Source: Schlesneria sp. DSM 10557 (lineage in GTDB: Bacteria > Planctomycetota > Planctomycetia > Planctomycetales > Planctomycetaceae). Taken from it: 64,000 bases of DNA. The notes under the pieces were generated by a model, which had not been told where the DNA came from, did no database searches, and saw only the letters and a program-made list of their open reading frames with translations. The DNA lies in contig NZ_CP124747.1 of the NCBI RefSeq assembly GCF_041860085.1, forward strand, positions 1,240,001-1,304,000, written 5' to 3'. The position numbers were made by a program, and so were the translations under genes. Shown here one piece after another: positions 24,902 through 34,600 of the stretch (position 1 is its first letter; every line of letters begins with the position of its first letter).

Positions 24902-26809
24902 TTACTCCGCCAAAGCCTCAAGCAGTTCCCAGCGTTCAAAGGCCGTTGTCAGCTCCTGTTCAATCGCTGCCAGCCGACTGGAAGCTTTGGCAATTTCCCC
25001 CTTGTCCTGCTGATAGAAGCCCGGACTCGCCATGGTCTCATGGAGCTGCCGCTGTTCAATCTCAAGCTGCTCGATCCGTCGCGGCAACTGCGTCAGTTCC
25101 TGCTGTTCCTTGAATGTTCTGCGCCTGACACTGGGTGTAGTCGAGGCAGGATTAGAACGTGCCGGAACGGATGGCGTTGAGGCAGGCGCAGGTCGCACTT
25201 CTGGCGATGCCGTGATCGGCTTTCGCTGGGCGAGCCAGTCATCGTAGCCCCCGCTGTACTCCCGAACGTGGCTGTTACCTTCGAAGACCAGTGTATTTGT
25301 AACGACGTTATTGAGGAACGCACGATCGTGACTGACCAGAAGGACTGTCCCCGTATACCCCACGATCAGTTCCTCAAGCAGATCCAGAGTCTCTGCGTCG
25401 AGGTCGTTGGTCGGCTCGTCCAGTACCAGGACGTTGGACGGCTTGGAAAAGAGACGTGCCAGCAGCAGCCGATTGCGTTCCCCTCCCGAGAGATAACGCG
25501 CAGGACTTCGGGTTCGTTCCGGTGTGAAGAGAAAGTCTTCGAGATAGCCGATGATGTGACGTTGCTGACCGTTAATTGTCAGCATGTCTTTGCCATCCGA
25601 AACATTTTCCTGGACCGTTTTCTCTTCATCCAGTTGGGCACGAAGCTGATCGAAGTAAGCAACCTCGAGATTGGTCCCTCGCTTCACAACGCCGGAATTG
25701 GGCTCAAGCTGGCCCAGCAGCAGCCGGAGAAGCGTCGTCTTGCCCGTTCCATTCGATCCAATGATCCCGACCTTGTCTCCCCGCATGATGGTCGTGGTCA
25801 AATCACGAATGATCGATCGACCACCCACTTCGTACGACAGGTTTTTGACATCGACGACCAGTGCCCCTGACCGTTCCGCCTCCTGGATTTCGACTTTGAC
25901 GTTTCCGACTTTCTCGCGTCGCTGCTGCCGTTCTTCGCGCAACTTCTTCAAAGCGCGAACTCGTCCCTCATTACGGACACGGCGGGCCTTCACGCCGCGA
26001 CGAATCCACGCTTCCTCGACCGCCAGCTTTTTATCGAACAACGCCTGCTGCTGTTCCTCAGCCGCCAGCGCCGCCTCCTTCCGCTCGAGGAACGTCGCAT
26101 AGTCACAGGGCCAGTCGAATAAACGCCCGCGGTCCAGTTCGATAATCCGCGTCGCCAGCTTCTGCAGAAAGACCCGGTCGTGGGTTACGAAAATCAGCGT
26201 CCCGCTGTACCGCATCAGGAACTCTTCCAGCCACTGGATCGCATCGATATCCAGATGGTTGGTCGGTTCGTCAAGCAGCAGGATTTCCGGTTCTGAAACC
26301 AGCGACTTACCCAGCAGGACACGTCGCTTCATACCTGACGACAGGCTGTCGAAACGGGTCAGGGGCTGGAGCTGCATGCGTTCGAGAATCTGCTCGATCC
26401 GATGTTCAAGTTGCCAGCCGGTGTCGTGATTCAACGATTCCGCACGACGTTCCAGTTCCACCCGATCCTCATCGCTGTGGATGGCATCCGGATGGTGCAG
26501 CAGGTACTGAGCGGCGACAGCACTCCCTTCGGCTCCGAGGCCGTCGGCCACCTCTTCAAAGATTGTCCCGCTACGTCCAACCGGCACATCCTGGATCAGT
26601 CGGGCAATTCGAATGCCCGTCTGCTGCTCGATCAACCCCTGATCAGGAGGAAGTTCTCCGATCATGAGTTTCATGAGCGTGGACTTGCCCGCTCCGTTGC
26701 GGCCTAACAGTCCCACACGTTCGCCACGTTCAATCTGCAGGTCGACGCGAGAAATCAACGGCGGAGAGCCGAATCCAAAACTGACATCTCGAAAACTCAG
26801 TAACGCCAT
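24902..26809 (-). CDS. ABC-F ATPase, Uup-like
   Basis: 635 residues from the ATG at 26807-26809, with GAGGA six bases upstream; an earlier ATG at 26827 adds six residues. Two nucleotide-binding domains without membrane segments: Walker A GRNGAGKST (about 37) and GSNGTGKTT (about 345), signatures LSSGMKRR and LSGGERNR, and LLDEPTNHLD and LDEPTNDLD Walker B motifs. Between them is the ABC-F linker (RVRALKKLREERQQR). The last 70 residues are a coiled coil, as in Uup. ABC-F proteins act on ribosomes or on DNA-related processes; Uup-like members are linked to suppression of transposon precise excision and ribosome assembly. Confidence 0.92.
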   Translation of the reverse strand: MALLSFRDVSFGFGSPPLISRVDLQIERGERVGLLGRNGAGKSTLMKLMIGELPPDQGLIEQQTGIRIARLIQDVPVGRSGTIFEEVADGLGAEGSAVAAQYLLHHPDAIHSDEDRVELERRAESLNHDTGWQLEHRIEQILERMQLQPLTRFDSLSSGMKRRVLLGKSLVSEPEILLLDEPTNHLDIDAIQWLEEFLMRYSGTLIFVTHDRVFLQKLATRIIELDRGRLFDWPCDYATFLERKEAALAAEEQQQALFDKKLAVEEAWIRRGVKARRVRNEGRVRALKKLREERQQRREKVGNVKVEIQEAERSGALVVDVKNLSYEVGGRSIIRDLTTTIMRGDKVGIIGSNGTGKTTLLRLLLGQLEPNSGVVKRGTNLEVAYFDQLRAQLDEEKTVQENVSDGKDMLTINGQQRHIIGYLEDFLFTPERTRSPARYLSGGERNRLLLARLFSKPSNVLVLDEPTNDLDAETLDLLEELIVGYTGTVLLVSHDRAFLNNVVTNTLVFEGNSHVREYSGGYDDWLAQRKPITASPEVRPAPASTPSVPARSNPASTTPSVRRRTFKEQQELTQLPRRIEQLEIEQRQLHETMASPGFYQQDKGEIAKASSRLAAIEQELTTAFERWELLEALAE

Positions 26810-27037
26810 CCAATTCCTCGTCTTCACATTTCAGTCGACAACTCGGCCCGTCCCGGAATGCAGTTTTATGTCACCTGATCCCAGAACAAAAGCAGGTACA
26901 CCGACTTCCCTCGGAATGCGCCCGTTTTTGAAACCAGCCTGTCTGTTCGCAATCCGGTCAATCAGGCAAATTGCAGTTACGTCAGCCAGGTGATCCCCCC
27001 CGGCAGACACCGCGAACCGACTCGCAAGGAGTTTCGG

Positions 27038-27862
27038 CTACTTTGCTGAGCCTACCGGGATCAGGATTTCCCCCCGTCCCACCGACAGCAGATCGCCATG
27101 AAACAGGTCGTATTCGGACGACATCAGCTCTTCTCTGACAGGGAAGCCATACGATCGCAGCAGGCGAAGTAACAAGGGAACCATCTGAGGCTGGTACCGG
27201 GCCGCATAGCGGAAACTGGGAAGTAGTTGAGGCGGATTCTTGCCGAAAATCCCAATGGTCCCCCGTCGCATTCCTGCCCCCGGTCTCTGACCGCAATCGC
27301 CGAAGACCAGCACCGAGCCAGCGATTAAACTGGCCGCCAGCATCTCTCCGGCAGATCCTGCAATCGCAATCAGCCCTCGCCGCATTCCCAGGCCGACTTC
27401 GTCTCCAGCGTTTCCCTCGACGAGAATCGTCCCTCCCGTCATCCCCTTGAGCGAACCACGATACGCGGCACCGACAAGGTGACCGGCGTCACCTTTAATA
27501 CGGATCAGACCGCGATGCATCTGCATCCCCACCCAGCCCCCAGCGTTTCCTTCGACCGTGATTTCTCCCCCCCGCATCTCACTTCCCAAGTGCCGGCCGA
27601 CGTTCCCGTGAACGCGGATGGAGCCCGAAGTCATGTGAGCCCCGATCCAGTGAACCCCCGCCAGATCTCCTTCCCAGACAATGGTCCCATCACCGGGATC
27701 GCCGGCGACGGAAAACATCTCCGCGATCGGCAGCTTCTGATTCCCGTGAAAGATCGAGAACTGCTCGATCTCGGCCAGAGTTTTGTCACGAGTCCAATCG
27801 GGAGTGAAACCTTCCACTTCCACCGGCACTGGCGTCTGCGCCCGGTAAGTCATCGTCAGTGC
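27038..27862 (-). CDS. fhcC: Formyltransferase/hydrolase complex subunit C (formylmethanofuran dehydrogenase subunit C homologue)
   Basis: 274 residues from the ATG at 27860-27862, with AAAGGA upstream; a longer frame reaches 27907. The centre is a right-handed parallel helix of repeats with GxxGxxxGxxMxxG spacing (GNVGRHLGSEMRGGEITVEG, GNAGGWVGMQM, GNAGDEVGLGMRRG, GDCGQRPGAGMRRG), the hallmark of FwdC/FmdC and of the related glutamate synthase domain. In methylotrophs and planctomycetes the Fhc complex handles formyl groups between tetrahydromethanopterin and formate. The usual partners fhcA, B and D are not adjacent. It faces mobA across about 180 bp. Confidence 0.88.
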   Translation of the reverse strand, partial: ALTMTYRAQTPVPVEVEGFTPDWTRDKTLAEIEQFSIFHGNQKLPIAEMFSVAGDPGDGTIVWEGDLAGVHWIGAHMTSGSIRVHGNVGRHLGSEMRGGEITVEGNAGGWVGMQMHRGLIRIKGDAGHLVGAAYRGSLKGMTGGTILVEGNAGDEVGLGMRRGLIAIAGSAGEMLAASLIAGSVLVFGDCGQRPGAGMRRGTIGIFGKNPPQLLPSFRYAARYQPQMVPLLLRLLRSYGFPVREELMSSEYDLFHGDLLSVGRGEILIPVGSAK

Positions 27863-28043
27863 CATGAAGTCCTTTTCCTCTTCCCAAATCGATCGTGTGA
27901 GAACCATTTACCAGTCGAAAGTCCGCTGACATTCCACGTCCAATCACCCAAACTATCCGTGGCTTCGCAAACGTACAATGTCGCCAGACCCCGGGCGAGC
28001 CGCAACGCAACAAACAACGCCAGTTGATAAAAAGGGCCGATCC

Positions 28044-28676
28044 GTGAACAAAGGGGCGATTATCTTGTGCGGTGGCGAATCGACCCGAATGGGTCACGAC
28101 AAGGCATCGCTGCCGTTTGGACCGGAAACGATGCTGCAGCGCGTTGTCCGCCTGCTGAGTTCTGTTATTGACTCCTCCCGGATTGTGGTCGTAGCCGCAG
28201 CCGGACAACACCTTCCCAACCTTCCACCAGAAGTCCGTCTGGCTCGAGATCAGCACTCCCGTCGTGGCCCGCTCGAAGGATTTGCGGCGGGGTTGCGTCT
28301 GCTGCAGTCACAGGTGGACGCCGTCTTCCTTTCCAGCTGCGACTCTCCACGACTCGTTCCAGACGTCGTGGAATTATTGTTCCATCGTCTTGGCGAAGTA
28401 GACATCGCCGTCCCCTTCGACGGGACTTATGAACATCCCCTTACGGCAGTCTACAGGGCGACAGTTCTGAAACGGGTGGAAACGCAACTTGCGGGAAATC
28501 GATTCAGCCTGCGTTCCCTGTTCGATCAGGTCTCAACCGTGAGAGTCCCCACAGAAGAGTTACGTACCGTCGATTCCCACCTCACTACGCTCGCAAACCT
28601 GAATTCTCCTGAGGAGTACCGCAAAGCACTCTTGGAAATGGGGTTTGAAAGCGATCACCCCTCGTTTCTTGAGTGA
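28044..28676 (+). CDS. mobA: Molybdenum cofactor guanylyltransferase (MobA-like)
   Basis: 210 residues if the GTG at 28044 is used, preceded by AAAAGG; an in-frame ATG at 27978 would add 22 residues of unlikely composition. The nucleotidyltransferase motif is ILCGGESTRMGHDKASLPFG at the N-terminus, then the FLSSCDSPRL metal-site segment near residue 95 and DGTYEHPLTAVYR. It should transfer GMP onto molybdopterin to make the guanine-dinucleotide cofactor used by nitrate reductases and formate-type dehydrogenases. A nitrate reductase of that type is encoded at 37707 in the same window. It is divergent from fhcC. Confidence 0.85.
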   Translation: MNKGAIILCGGESTRMGHDKASLPFGPETMLQRVVRLLSSVIDSSRIVVVAAAGQHLPNLPPEVRLARDQHSRRGPLEGFAAGLRLLQSQVDAVFLSSCDSPRLVPDVVELLFHRLGEVDIAVPFDGTYEHPLTAVYRATVLKRVETQLAGNRFSLRSLFDQVSTVRVPTEELRTVDSHLTTLANLNSPEEYRKALLEMGFESDHPSFLE

Positions 28677-28853
28677 TTTGCCCCGTCATTTACTCGGCCA
28701 TGCAATGATCAGTCCCCTCCAGATCTCTGGTCTGGCTCGATCAGATCAAGATTTTTCCGCTCTCTCGGCTGCGGGTACTCTCCACCAGCAGTGCTATTCC
28801 GGCTAAGATACGGCTTGTTCCGTTGAAAATGATTGCCGCAAAGGATGCTCCGA

Positions 28854-29315
28854 ATGCCGATTTTTGAGAGTCGAACAGACCTGCACGGGTCTCTTGACCA
28901 GGTGTTTGATTTTCTGATCCGTCCAGCCAATTTGCAGGCGATCGCACCTCCCCAGATGCAGTTCGTGTTTGTAACGCCACCTCCCATTATCGAGCTGGGT
29001 AGTCGTCTGAAGGTCAAGGCACAGGTCTACGGGATGGTTCAGGAGCTGACGTACGAAATCGTCGAGCTCAACACACCCACTCAATTCCGTGAGAAGATGG
29101 TCGAAGGTCCGCTGAAGCTGTGGCTGCATGACTACATCGTCGAACCGCACTCCTCTTCGGATAAAGTCACATTGATCAACCGGATCGAGTTCGAACCTCC
29201 CGGCGGCGTCCTGGGCTTCCTGGTCACCGCAGACAGTATTCTCGAAGCACTCGAAGATGGTTTTGAACATCGCCGGGAAGCCTTGCAGAAACAGTTCCCG
29301 CATCCCGGTGCCTGA
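28854..29315 (+). CDS. SRPBCC-fold (START/Bet v1-like) ligand-binding protein
   Basis: 153 residues from the ATG at 28854, which has AAGGA at 28841-28845. The sequence has the SRPBCC pattern: SLDQVFDFLIRPANLQAIAPP at the start, IELGSRLKVKAQVYGM, YEIVELNTPTQFREKMVEGPL, and LINRIEFEPPGG before a C-terminal helix. Its relatives bind hydrophobic ligands or act as cyclase/dehydrases in the cytoplasm. No enzyme residues can be assigned. Its stop is three bases from the stop of the convergent metallopeptidase gene. Confidence 0.8.
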   Translation: MPIFESRTDLHGSLDQVFDFLIRPANLQAIAPPQMQFVFVTPPPIIELGSRLKVKAQVYGMVQELTYEIVELNTPTQFREKMVEGPLKLWLHDYIVEPHSSSDKVTLINRIEFEPPGGVLGFLVTADSILEALEDGFEHRREALQKQFPHPGA

Positions 29316-29318
29316 GAG

Positions 29319-30032
29319 TCAACCGGCCCAGGCCGGCATCTGGTACCAGGCTTCCTTCAGTCGCTGCCGGGCCCGTCGATAGTCGGGATAGAACTGACCG
29401 ACAAGGCTCCAGAAGTTCCGTGAATGGTTCATCTCGCGCATGTGGCACAGTTCGTGGATCAGGACGTATCGGACCAGATCCGGGGCGACGAACAACAGTT
29501 TCTGATTCAGGCTGATGGTTCCGGTGCTCGAGCAACTTCCCCAGCGGCTCTTCTGGCACCGAATCACCGTTTTGACGTACGCAATCCCCGTCTCTTTGCT
29601 CAACTGGCGGAGCAGGGGATTCAGTACGTTGAATGCCTGGCGCCGGGTCCATTGCTGCAGGACCGAGTGGCAAGCGGGAATGTTGTCGACGGCCCCCACC
29701 ACCCGCAGGCCTCCCTGGCCATCATCAAACAGCGTAATGGTGCCTGACCGACGGGGATGATACTGGACAATCCACGAGCGACCGCAGGCGGCGAATGAAA
29801 GCATCTGTGGCAAAGTCTCGGTCGGTTTGACGCGGCGCTGGCGAGCCTGATCGACCTTGGACAAGGCCGTTCGAACCCATTCATGCTTATCCCGCAAAAA
29901 ACCGGGGATCAGCTTCCGATCGAACCCGCGCGGAACGACCACTTCCAGGCCCCGGTCCACCGAGACTCGCAGGCTCATATATTTCGCTCGGACGCTTTCA
30001 CGAATCCGATATTCGAAATGAGGCTCCGTCAT
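29319..30032 (-). CDS. YgjP/DUF45-type zinc metallopeptidase
   Basis: 237 residues. The zinc-binding motif is HELCHMREMNHSRNFW near residue 190 (HExxH), followed by a third ligand region FWSLVGQFYPDYRRAR, as in the M48-like DUF45 family. The N-terminal half has the family pattern RAKYMSLRVSVDRGLEVVVPRG and KHEWVR. Members are found as cytoplasmic metal-dependent hydrolases, sometimes linked to restriction or defence genes, but none is adjacent here. It converges on the SRPBCC gene with a 3-bp gap. Confidence 0.88.
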   Translation of the reverse strand: MTEPHFEYRIRESVRAKYMSLRVSVDRGLEVVVPRGFDRKLIPGFLRDKHEWVRTALSKVDQARQRRVKPTETLPQMLSFAACGRSWIVQYHPRRSGTITLFDDGQGGLRVVGAVDNIPACHSVLQQWTRRQAFNVLNPLLRQLSKETGIAYVKTVIRCQKSRWGSCSSTGTISLNQKLLFVAPDLVRYVLIHELCHMREMNHSRNFWSLVGQFYPDYRRARQRLKEAWYQMPAWAG

Positions 30033-30420
30033 CCCTGGTCGCTCCTCACGATCCCGCGCGCCGTTGTATGTCCGTCCATGGAATCAGCCAGCCGAGCCAC
30101 CCCGAACATCGTCGATGTAAGGGATCGAGGTGGGACTTACCACCGCGATTCCGTCGTTCTGATTCATGGCCGTGTTCTAAATCAAATTCACTGAAGACGG
30201 AAGAGACTTCTGGTCGAACCACGGCGTCGTAGCTGAGGATTTGCAGGGCCTGGCTCAACCCATCAGTACGTCAGCGGATCAGCAAAAAGATGAACGTGTA
30301 ATTCAAATCACCTCCGTTGACGCGGTGGGACAGGAGTCAGAATCTTAGAGCGTATCGCAGGGGGACTACCGCTTCGATTTTGGGGCATTTGTTCCTTTAC
30401 GTCGAGTGTCGGGGAAAGAG
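30033..30420. other. Gene-free region upstream of the metallopeptidase
   Basis: About 390 bases with no convincing gene on either strand. Short frames at about 30046-30258 and 30317-30526 lack recognisable motifs. I see no hairpin with a T-run or other structured element. Confidence 0.35.
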
Positions 30421-31584
30421 CTATTTGGAAAACAATCGTGCACTCGATAGTTCTTTGAGAAGAGACCGTCGTGTCGGATATTTCTTCTTCAGCCTTAACG
30501 CCTGTGCTTCGGCAAGTCCCGCCTGATCCGTTGCCGCAACTGCTTCGCGAAGATCGCACAGTAACGCCGCCACCCGGCGATACCCGTCAGTTGTCCTTTC
30601 CGCCACGATCAGTTCAATGTCACGCAAAACCTTTGCTGGATCGGAAGCCATTTGGGCGAGTCGTTCCTGACGTAGCCTCGCTGCAGTCGCTGCTGCTTTC
30701 TCTTCGATTTTTCTTGCAGCCTGTTCTTCAAGTTCCTGCAGTTGGTGCATTGTGCGAGACGGATTGTTCGTAGGCCAAACTACCCCTCCCTGACTGCATC
30801 GGAATTGTGACAACATCTCCGATCTGACCGACGCACTGCCGGTCCTGAGGATGGAAAGGAGCCAGGTATCTTTGAGATTCTTCGGCAGTTGGCGGATCCA
30901 GTCTTCCTCTTGAGCCAAAGTCTTGTCGCGACTGGAATCGGGCAAGGGAGGGCTCTCGATTGCAGAGGCCTCAATTAAAGGTCGACTGAGTCCAAAGAAA
31001 TCCGCCAGCGCCTGCTGCGCTTGTGTCAGTGATTTTAAACCGGCGGGAACAGGGGCTTCGTAGGTTTCGTCTGGTCCATGATTGGAATCCTGGGCGACGG
31101 CGAGATGTGCCAGGTAAAGCGGCCTAAGATCACCGTCCAGCAACTCGGCCCGCAGCAGTTTCAGAAAGCTAAGCATCTCTTCCGGATCAATCAGATCACT
31201 TACGGAGTGCCCATCATAGAAAGGATCGATTGAGAGAATGCCTCCCAAACCGCTTGCGTCCCGAATGAACTTCAGACCGTATTCCAGTAGATACTTTTGG
31301 GACAACTTTCCGTTCGGTAGCCCGGAGGGAAGACGAATCATCAGCTTAGTAATGCCGTAATCAGCGTAGTGCAGGTGTACGTCGTAGCCACGGCGGAGCA
31401 TTTCCAGTGCGTCACCTCGGAAATCTCCATATTGATATGTGTTTCTGAACGACCATTCCGTGATTTCGGCCCTGGACGACTGCTTACGCATGTACTCCAG
31501 GTTTTTCTCTGAGACCGGTCCGTCAATCGCCAGGAACCCGATGTACTGATACTCGCTCACCCAATATTCCTCAGAGAATCGCAC
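30421..31584 (-). CDS. Conserved hypothetical protein (possible SWIM-neighbour family)
   Basis: 387 residues, not recognised with certainty. The N-terminal 170 residues (SEYQYIGFLAIDGPVSEKNLEYMRKQSSRAEITEWSF... YGDFRGDALEMLRRGYDVHLHYADYG) resemble a family I recall from bacteria in which a near-identical start precedes or follows a SWIM zinc-finger gene; here no SWIM gene is adjacent. The C-terminal 120 residues are a long helix rich in Glu, Ala and Arg (ELEEQAARKIEEKAAATAARLRQERLAQM), likely a coiled coil. No catalytic motif is seen. It lies between a metallopeptidase and the CotH fusion, on the same strand as both. Confidence 0.6.
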   Translation of the reverse strand: MRFSEEYWVSEYQYIGFLAIDGPVSEKNLEYMRKQSSRAEITEWSFRNTYQYGDFRGDALEMLRRGYDVHLHYADYGITKLMIRLPSGLPNGKLSQKYLLEYGLKFIRDASGLGGILSIDPFYDGHSVSDLIDPEEMLSFLKLLRAELLDGDLRPLYLAHLAVAQDSNHGPDETYEAPVPAGLKSLTQAQQALADFFGLSRPLIEASAIESPPLPDSSRDKTLAQEEDWIRQLPKNLKDTWLLSILRTGSASVRSEMLSQFRCSQGGVVWPTNNPSRTMHQLQELEEQAARKIEEKAAATAARLRQERLAQMASDPAKVLRDIELIVAERTTDGYRRVAALLCDLREAVAATDQAGLAEAQALRLKKKYPTRRSLLKELSSARLFSK

Positions 31585-31647
31585 CGTGTGCTGGTGACTT
31601 GAACGACAAGCTCAGCACGTCCGTGCTGGATCGAGATGACGTTCTTT

Positions 31648-34600
31648 CTATTTCAATGTACAAAGGTATTCAATCAAATCAGCAAGCTGTTCCGCCGTGA
31701 GATTCGCGACGATCCCCTCGGGCATGGCAGAGACCTTGAGCAGGTGCCTCTCTTCGACGTCGCTTTTCTTGAGTTCCCGCCGGCGACCATCCGCCTCTCG
31801 AATGATCGTCGCATCAGCCCGTTCGCTGACGACAAACCCTGCAAAGGTTCGGCCGTCGACCATCACGAACTGGTAACACTCATACCCTTGAGCCAGTTTG
31901 GCACTTGGTTTGAGGATCGATTCCGCCAGTTCAGGACGCTGGTAGCGTTTACCAATTTCGAACAGGTGAGGGCCTTTCGGAGTCTGACCGTCGGCCGTCG
32001 TGTGGCAAGCCGCACAGGCCTGTGTCTTGAACAGAGCCTCCCCGCGACGCGCGTCCCCGCTCGCCAGTAACGTCTGTGCAAGGGCGGAATCGACACTCAT
32101 ATTTCCCAGTTGCTTCCCGTTCGCAGGATCCGCCTTGGGAACAACCACAATCAGGTCGGGTTCATTCCCGACCGATGCGGAATTGCTCGAGATTCCCGCA
32201 ATTTCAACACCATGCCGCCGCAGTTCCCTTTTGAGGAGCGAGACCGTTTCGGGATCACTGTCTTTCGCAGCGTTGGTAATGACTCCCGCAATCCGGGAAC
32301 TCATCTCCCACTCGACTCGATCATAGTAAGGTCCACTGTTGTCCGGCCGGATTCCCCACCAGGAACCGTCGTAGTCGGCTTCGCGGTGGTAGAGACGGAT
32401 CAGGGCCGTGAGGATTCCGTTCCGCAATTCCTCCGTCCTCGCCGTCGCCAGTCGCCGGATCAAACCATCAACCACCCGTGGCTGATGAATCGACCGCAGC
32501 GCCCACAGTGCACCTACCGAACTCGGTCCATCCAGCCCCTCCAGACAGGTTTCGACGGCCTGCAGTTGGACAAGAGCCTGCACCGCCAGATGCGGGATCA
32601 CTCGTCCCGCATCTGGCTGGTTTTGCACGGGTCGCTGGGTCGGCATGACTGAGCCGTCCGATCGCATGGTCAACGGCAGGAGACTGGCTGCCGTCTCAGG
32701 ACGATTCAGTCTGCCAAGACTGATCACCGCCTGGGCCCGCACGCGCGGCGACGGATCATTCAGGCTGTCCACGAAAAGTTGAGGATCCAGTTCAGCCGTC
32801 TCACCGGACCGGTCTGTTAACGCCCGCAGCACGGACTCACGCAGTGGAGCGATCTCCGCCAGTTTGCCGAGTGCCACATGCGAGGCATTCCCGTCCAGTT
32901 GCTTGAGTGTCCAGACGGCTGCCACGCGTCCTTCCAGACGGGCATTGTCGCTCGATGCCAGCTCGATTAGGGCTTTCGTCGTCTCCGCATTTCTCCCACG
33001 CGACAGGATTTCACCCTGCGCATGCAGTCGAGTGACCGACTGAGGTGCAGCGAGAGCCTCGATCAACTGATCGACAGATAGCGTGTTCAAATCGGGGAAG
33101 GGGACATCCTGCATATCTCGAGGCGTCACCCTGGCGACGAAACCGATGTTCGGCCCAGCGAAAACCGATGCTTCGCCCCCTCGCCAACTGGCGACGTACA
33201 GTCGCCCATTTCCATCCATGTCCATTCCTGTCGCACGGGGAATCTCGATGAAGACTTCTTGCTCCAGGTCAAACGTCGGTCCATTTTCCTTGAGCGCGTG
33301 CCGGTAGACTTCACTGCGGCCCCAATCGCCAGTCAGCAAAGTATCCTGATACGGTTCAGGCCAGCGAGGATCCTGGATGAACAATCCCCCCGTGCCACCA
33401 CTATTTCCGAACGTCCCCAGCGTCGGCATGGTCTCGTCAGTGAAGTTCGCAAAGAGTTGGGTGTACCCGTACAGAGCAGACTGCTTCAGCAGACTGACAC
33501 GCGTATCCCAGCCTGCGCCGTCATTGGTATTGTCACGCGTGAAGAGATTCAGAAAAGGATCGATAGCCAGATCGAATGGGTTACGAAGTCCACGGCAGTA
33601 GATTTCCAGTTCCGTCCCGTCAGGCCGAACCCGAACGACGCCGCCCCCCCGCAGGACGATCTTCCGACCATCTTTCCCCTGGGCTTCCTTGATTCCGTAG
33701 TCTCCGACACCGATGTAAAGCCACCCGTCGATTCCCATGCGAACACAGTTCGTCGTGTGGTCGCCCCCTCGTTCTGTGATCTGATCCGTCGTGAGACCTG
33801 TGACGAGCAACTCGCTTGACTCGGCGATCCCATCCCCATCCAGATCCTGAAAGACCGTCAGATCCGGCGGATGCATGACCCAGACCTTGCCATTGCGATA
33901 AGTCACACCGCGTGGATGCTCTACCCTGGCAAAGACTGTCACGTCATCGACTTTGCCGTCGTCATCCTGATCGACACACCGCAGGATCCGCCCCCCACCC
34001 GGAGTCCGCCCCAGCGAACCCTGTTCGTCAACAGCCACGTACACCGCGCCGGTCGGCTCGCAGGCAATCGCAACGGGATAACTGACGTTGGGTGGGGCCG
34101 CGAAGAGTGTCGCCTCGAACTTGGCCGGAACGTGGACTACTTCTTTGAAGGTCGACTCGTTGATGGCGGGAGCATTCTGGGACGACTGGGGCGGTCCAAA
34201 ACTAAAGGGCTGAGGTACATAGCCGACTCGTTTCCCTGATAACTGTTCCGAGATCGACGCCAGCCGCTTGTCCACGAATGTCTTGAGATCAGGGGGCTGA
34301 GGCCCACCCGCTCCCGGTGGGGGCCCGAACGGAGCCACGGGTGCAGGACGGCTGGCGGTCGCGGCCTGTTCTTTTTCGATGACGCCCGCCGTCGCCTGTT
34401 CAATCTCGGCGATCTCCTTCATCAACCGGTCATGAGTAAAAATGGTTGCAACCTGATCTGCCAGCAGCTGGCGATACCGCTCAGTCACCTCGGGAATCTG
34501 GAACAGTCGATCGGGCAGCTTGTTCTCGCCCGGATAGGGCTTTTGCAGACTGACATCCATCAATTGGTCAGGAGTGCCAAACAACAGCAGATTCGCGAAA

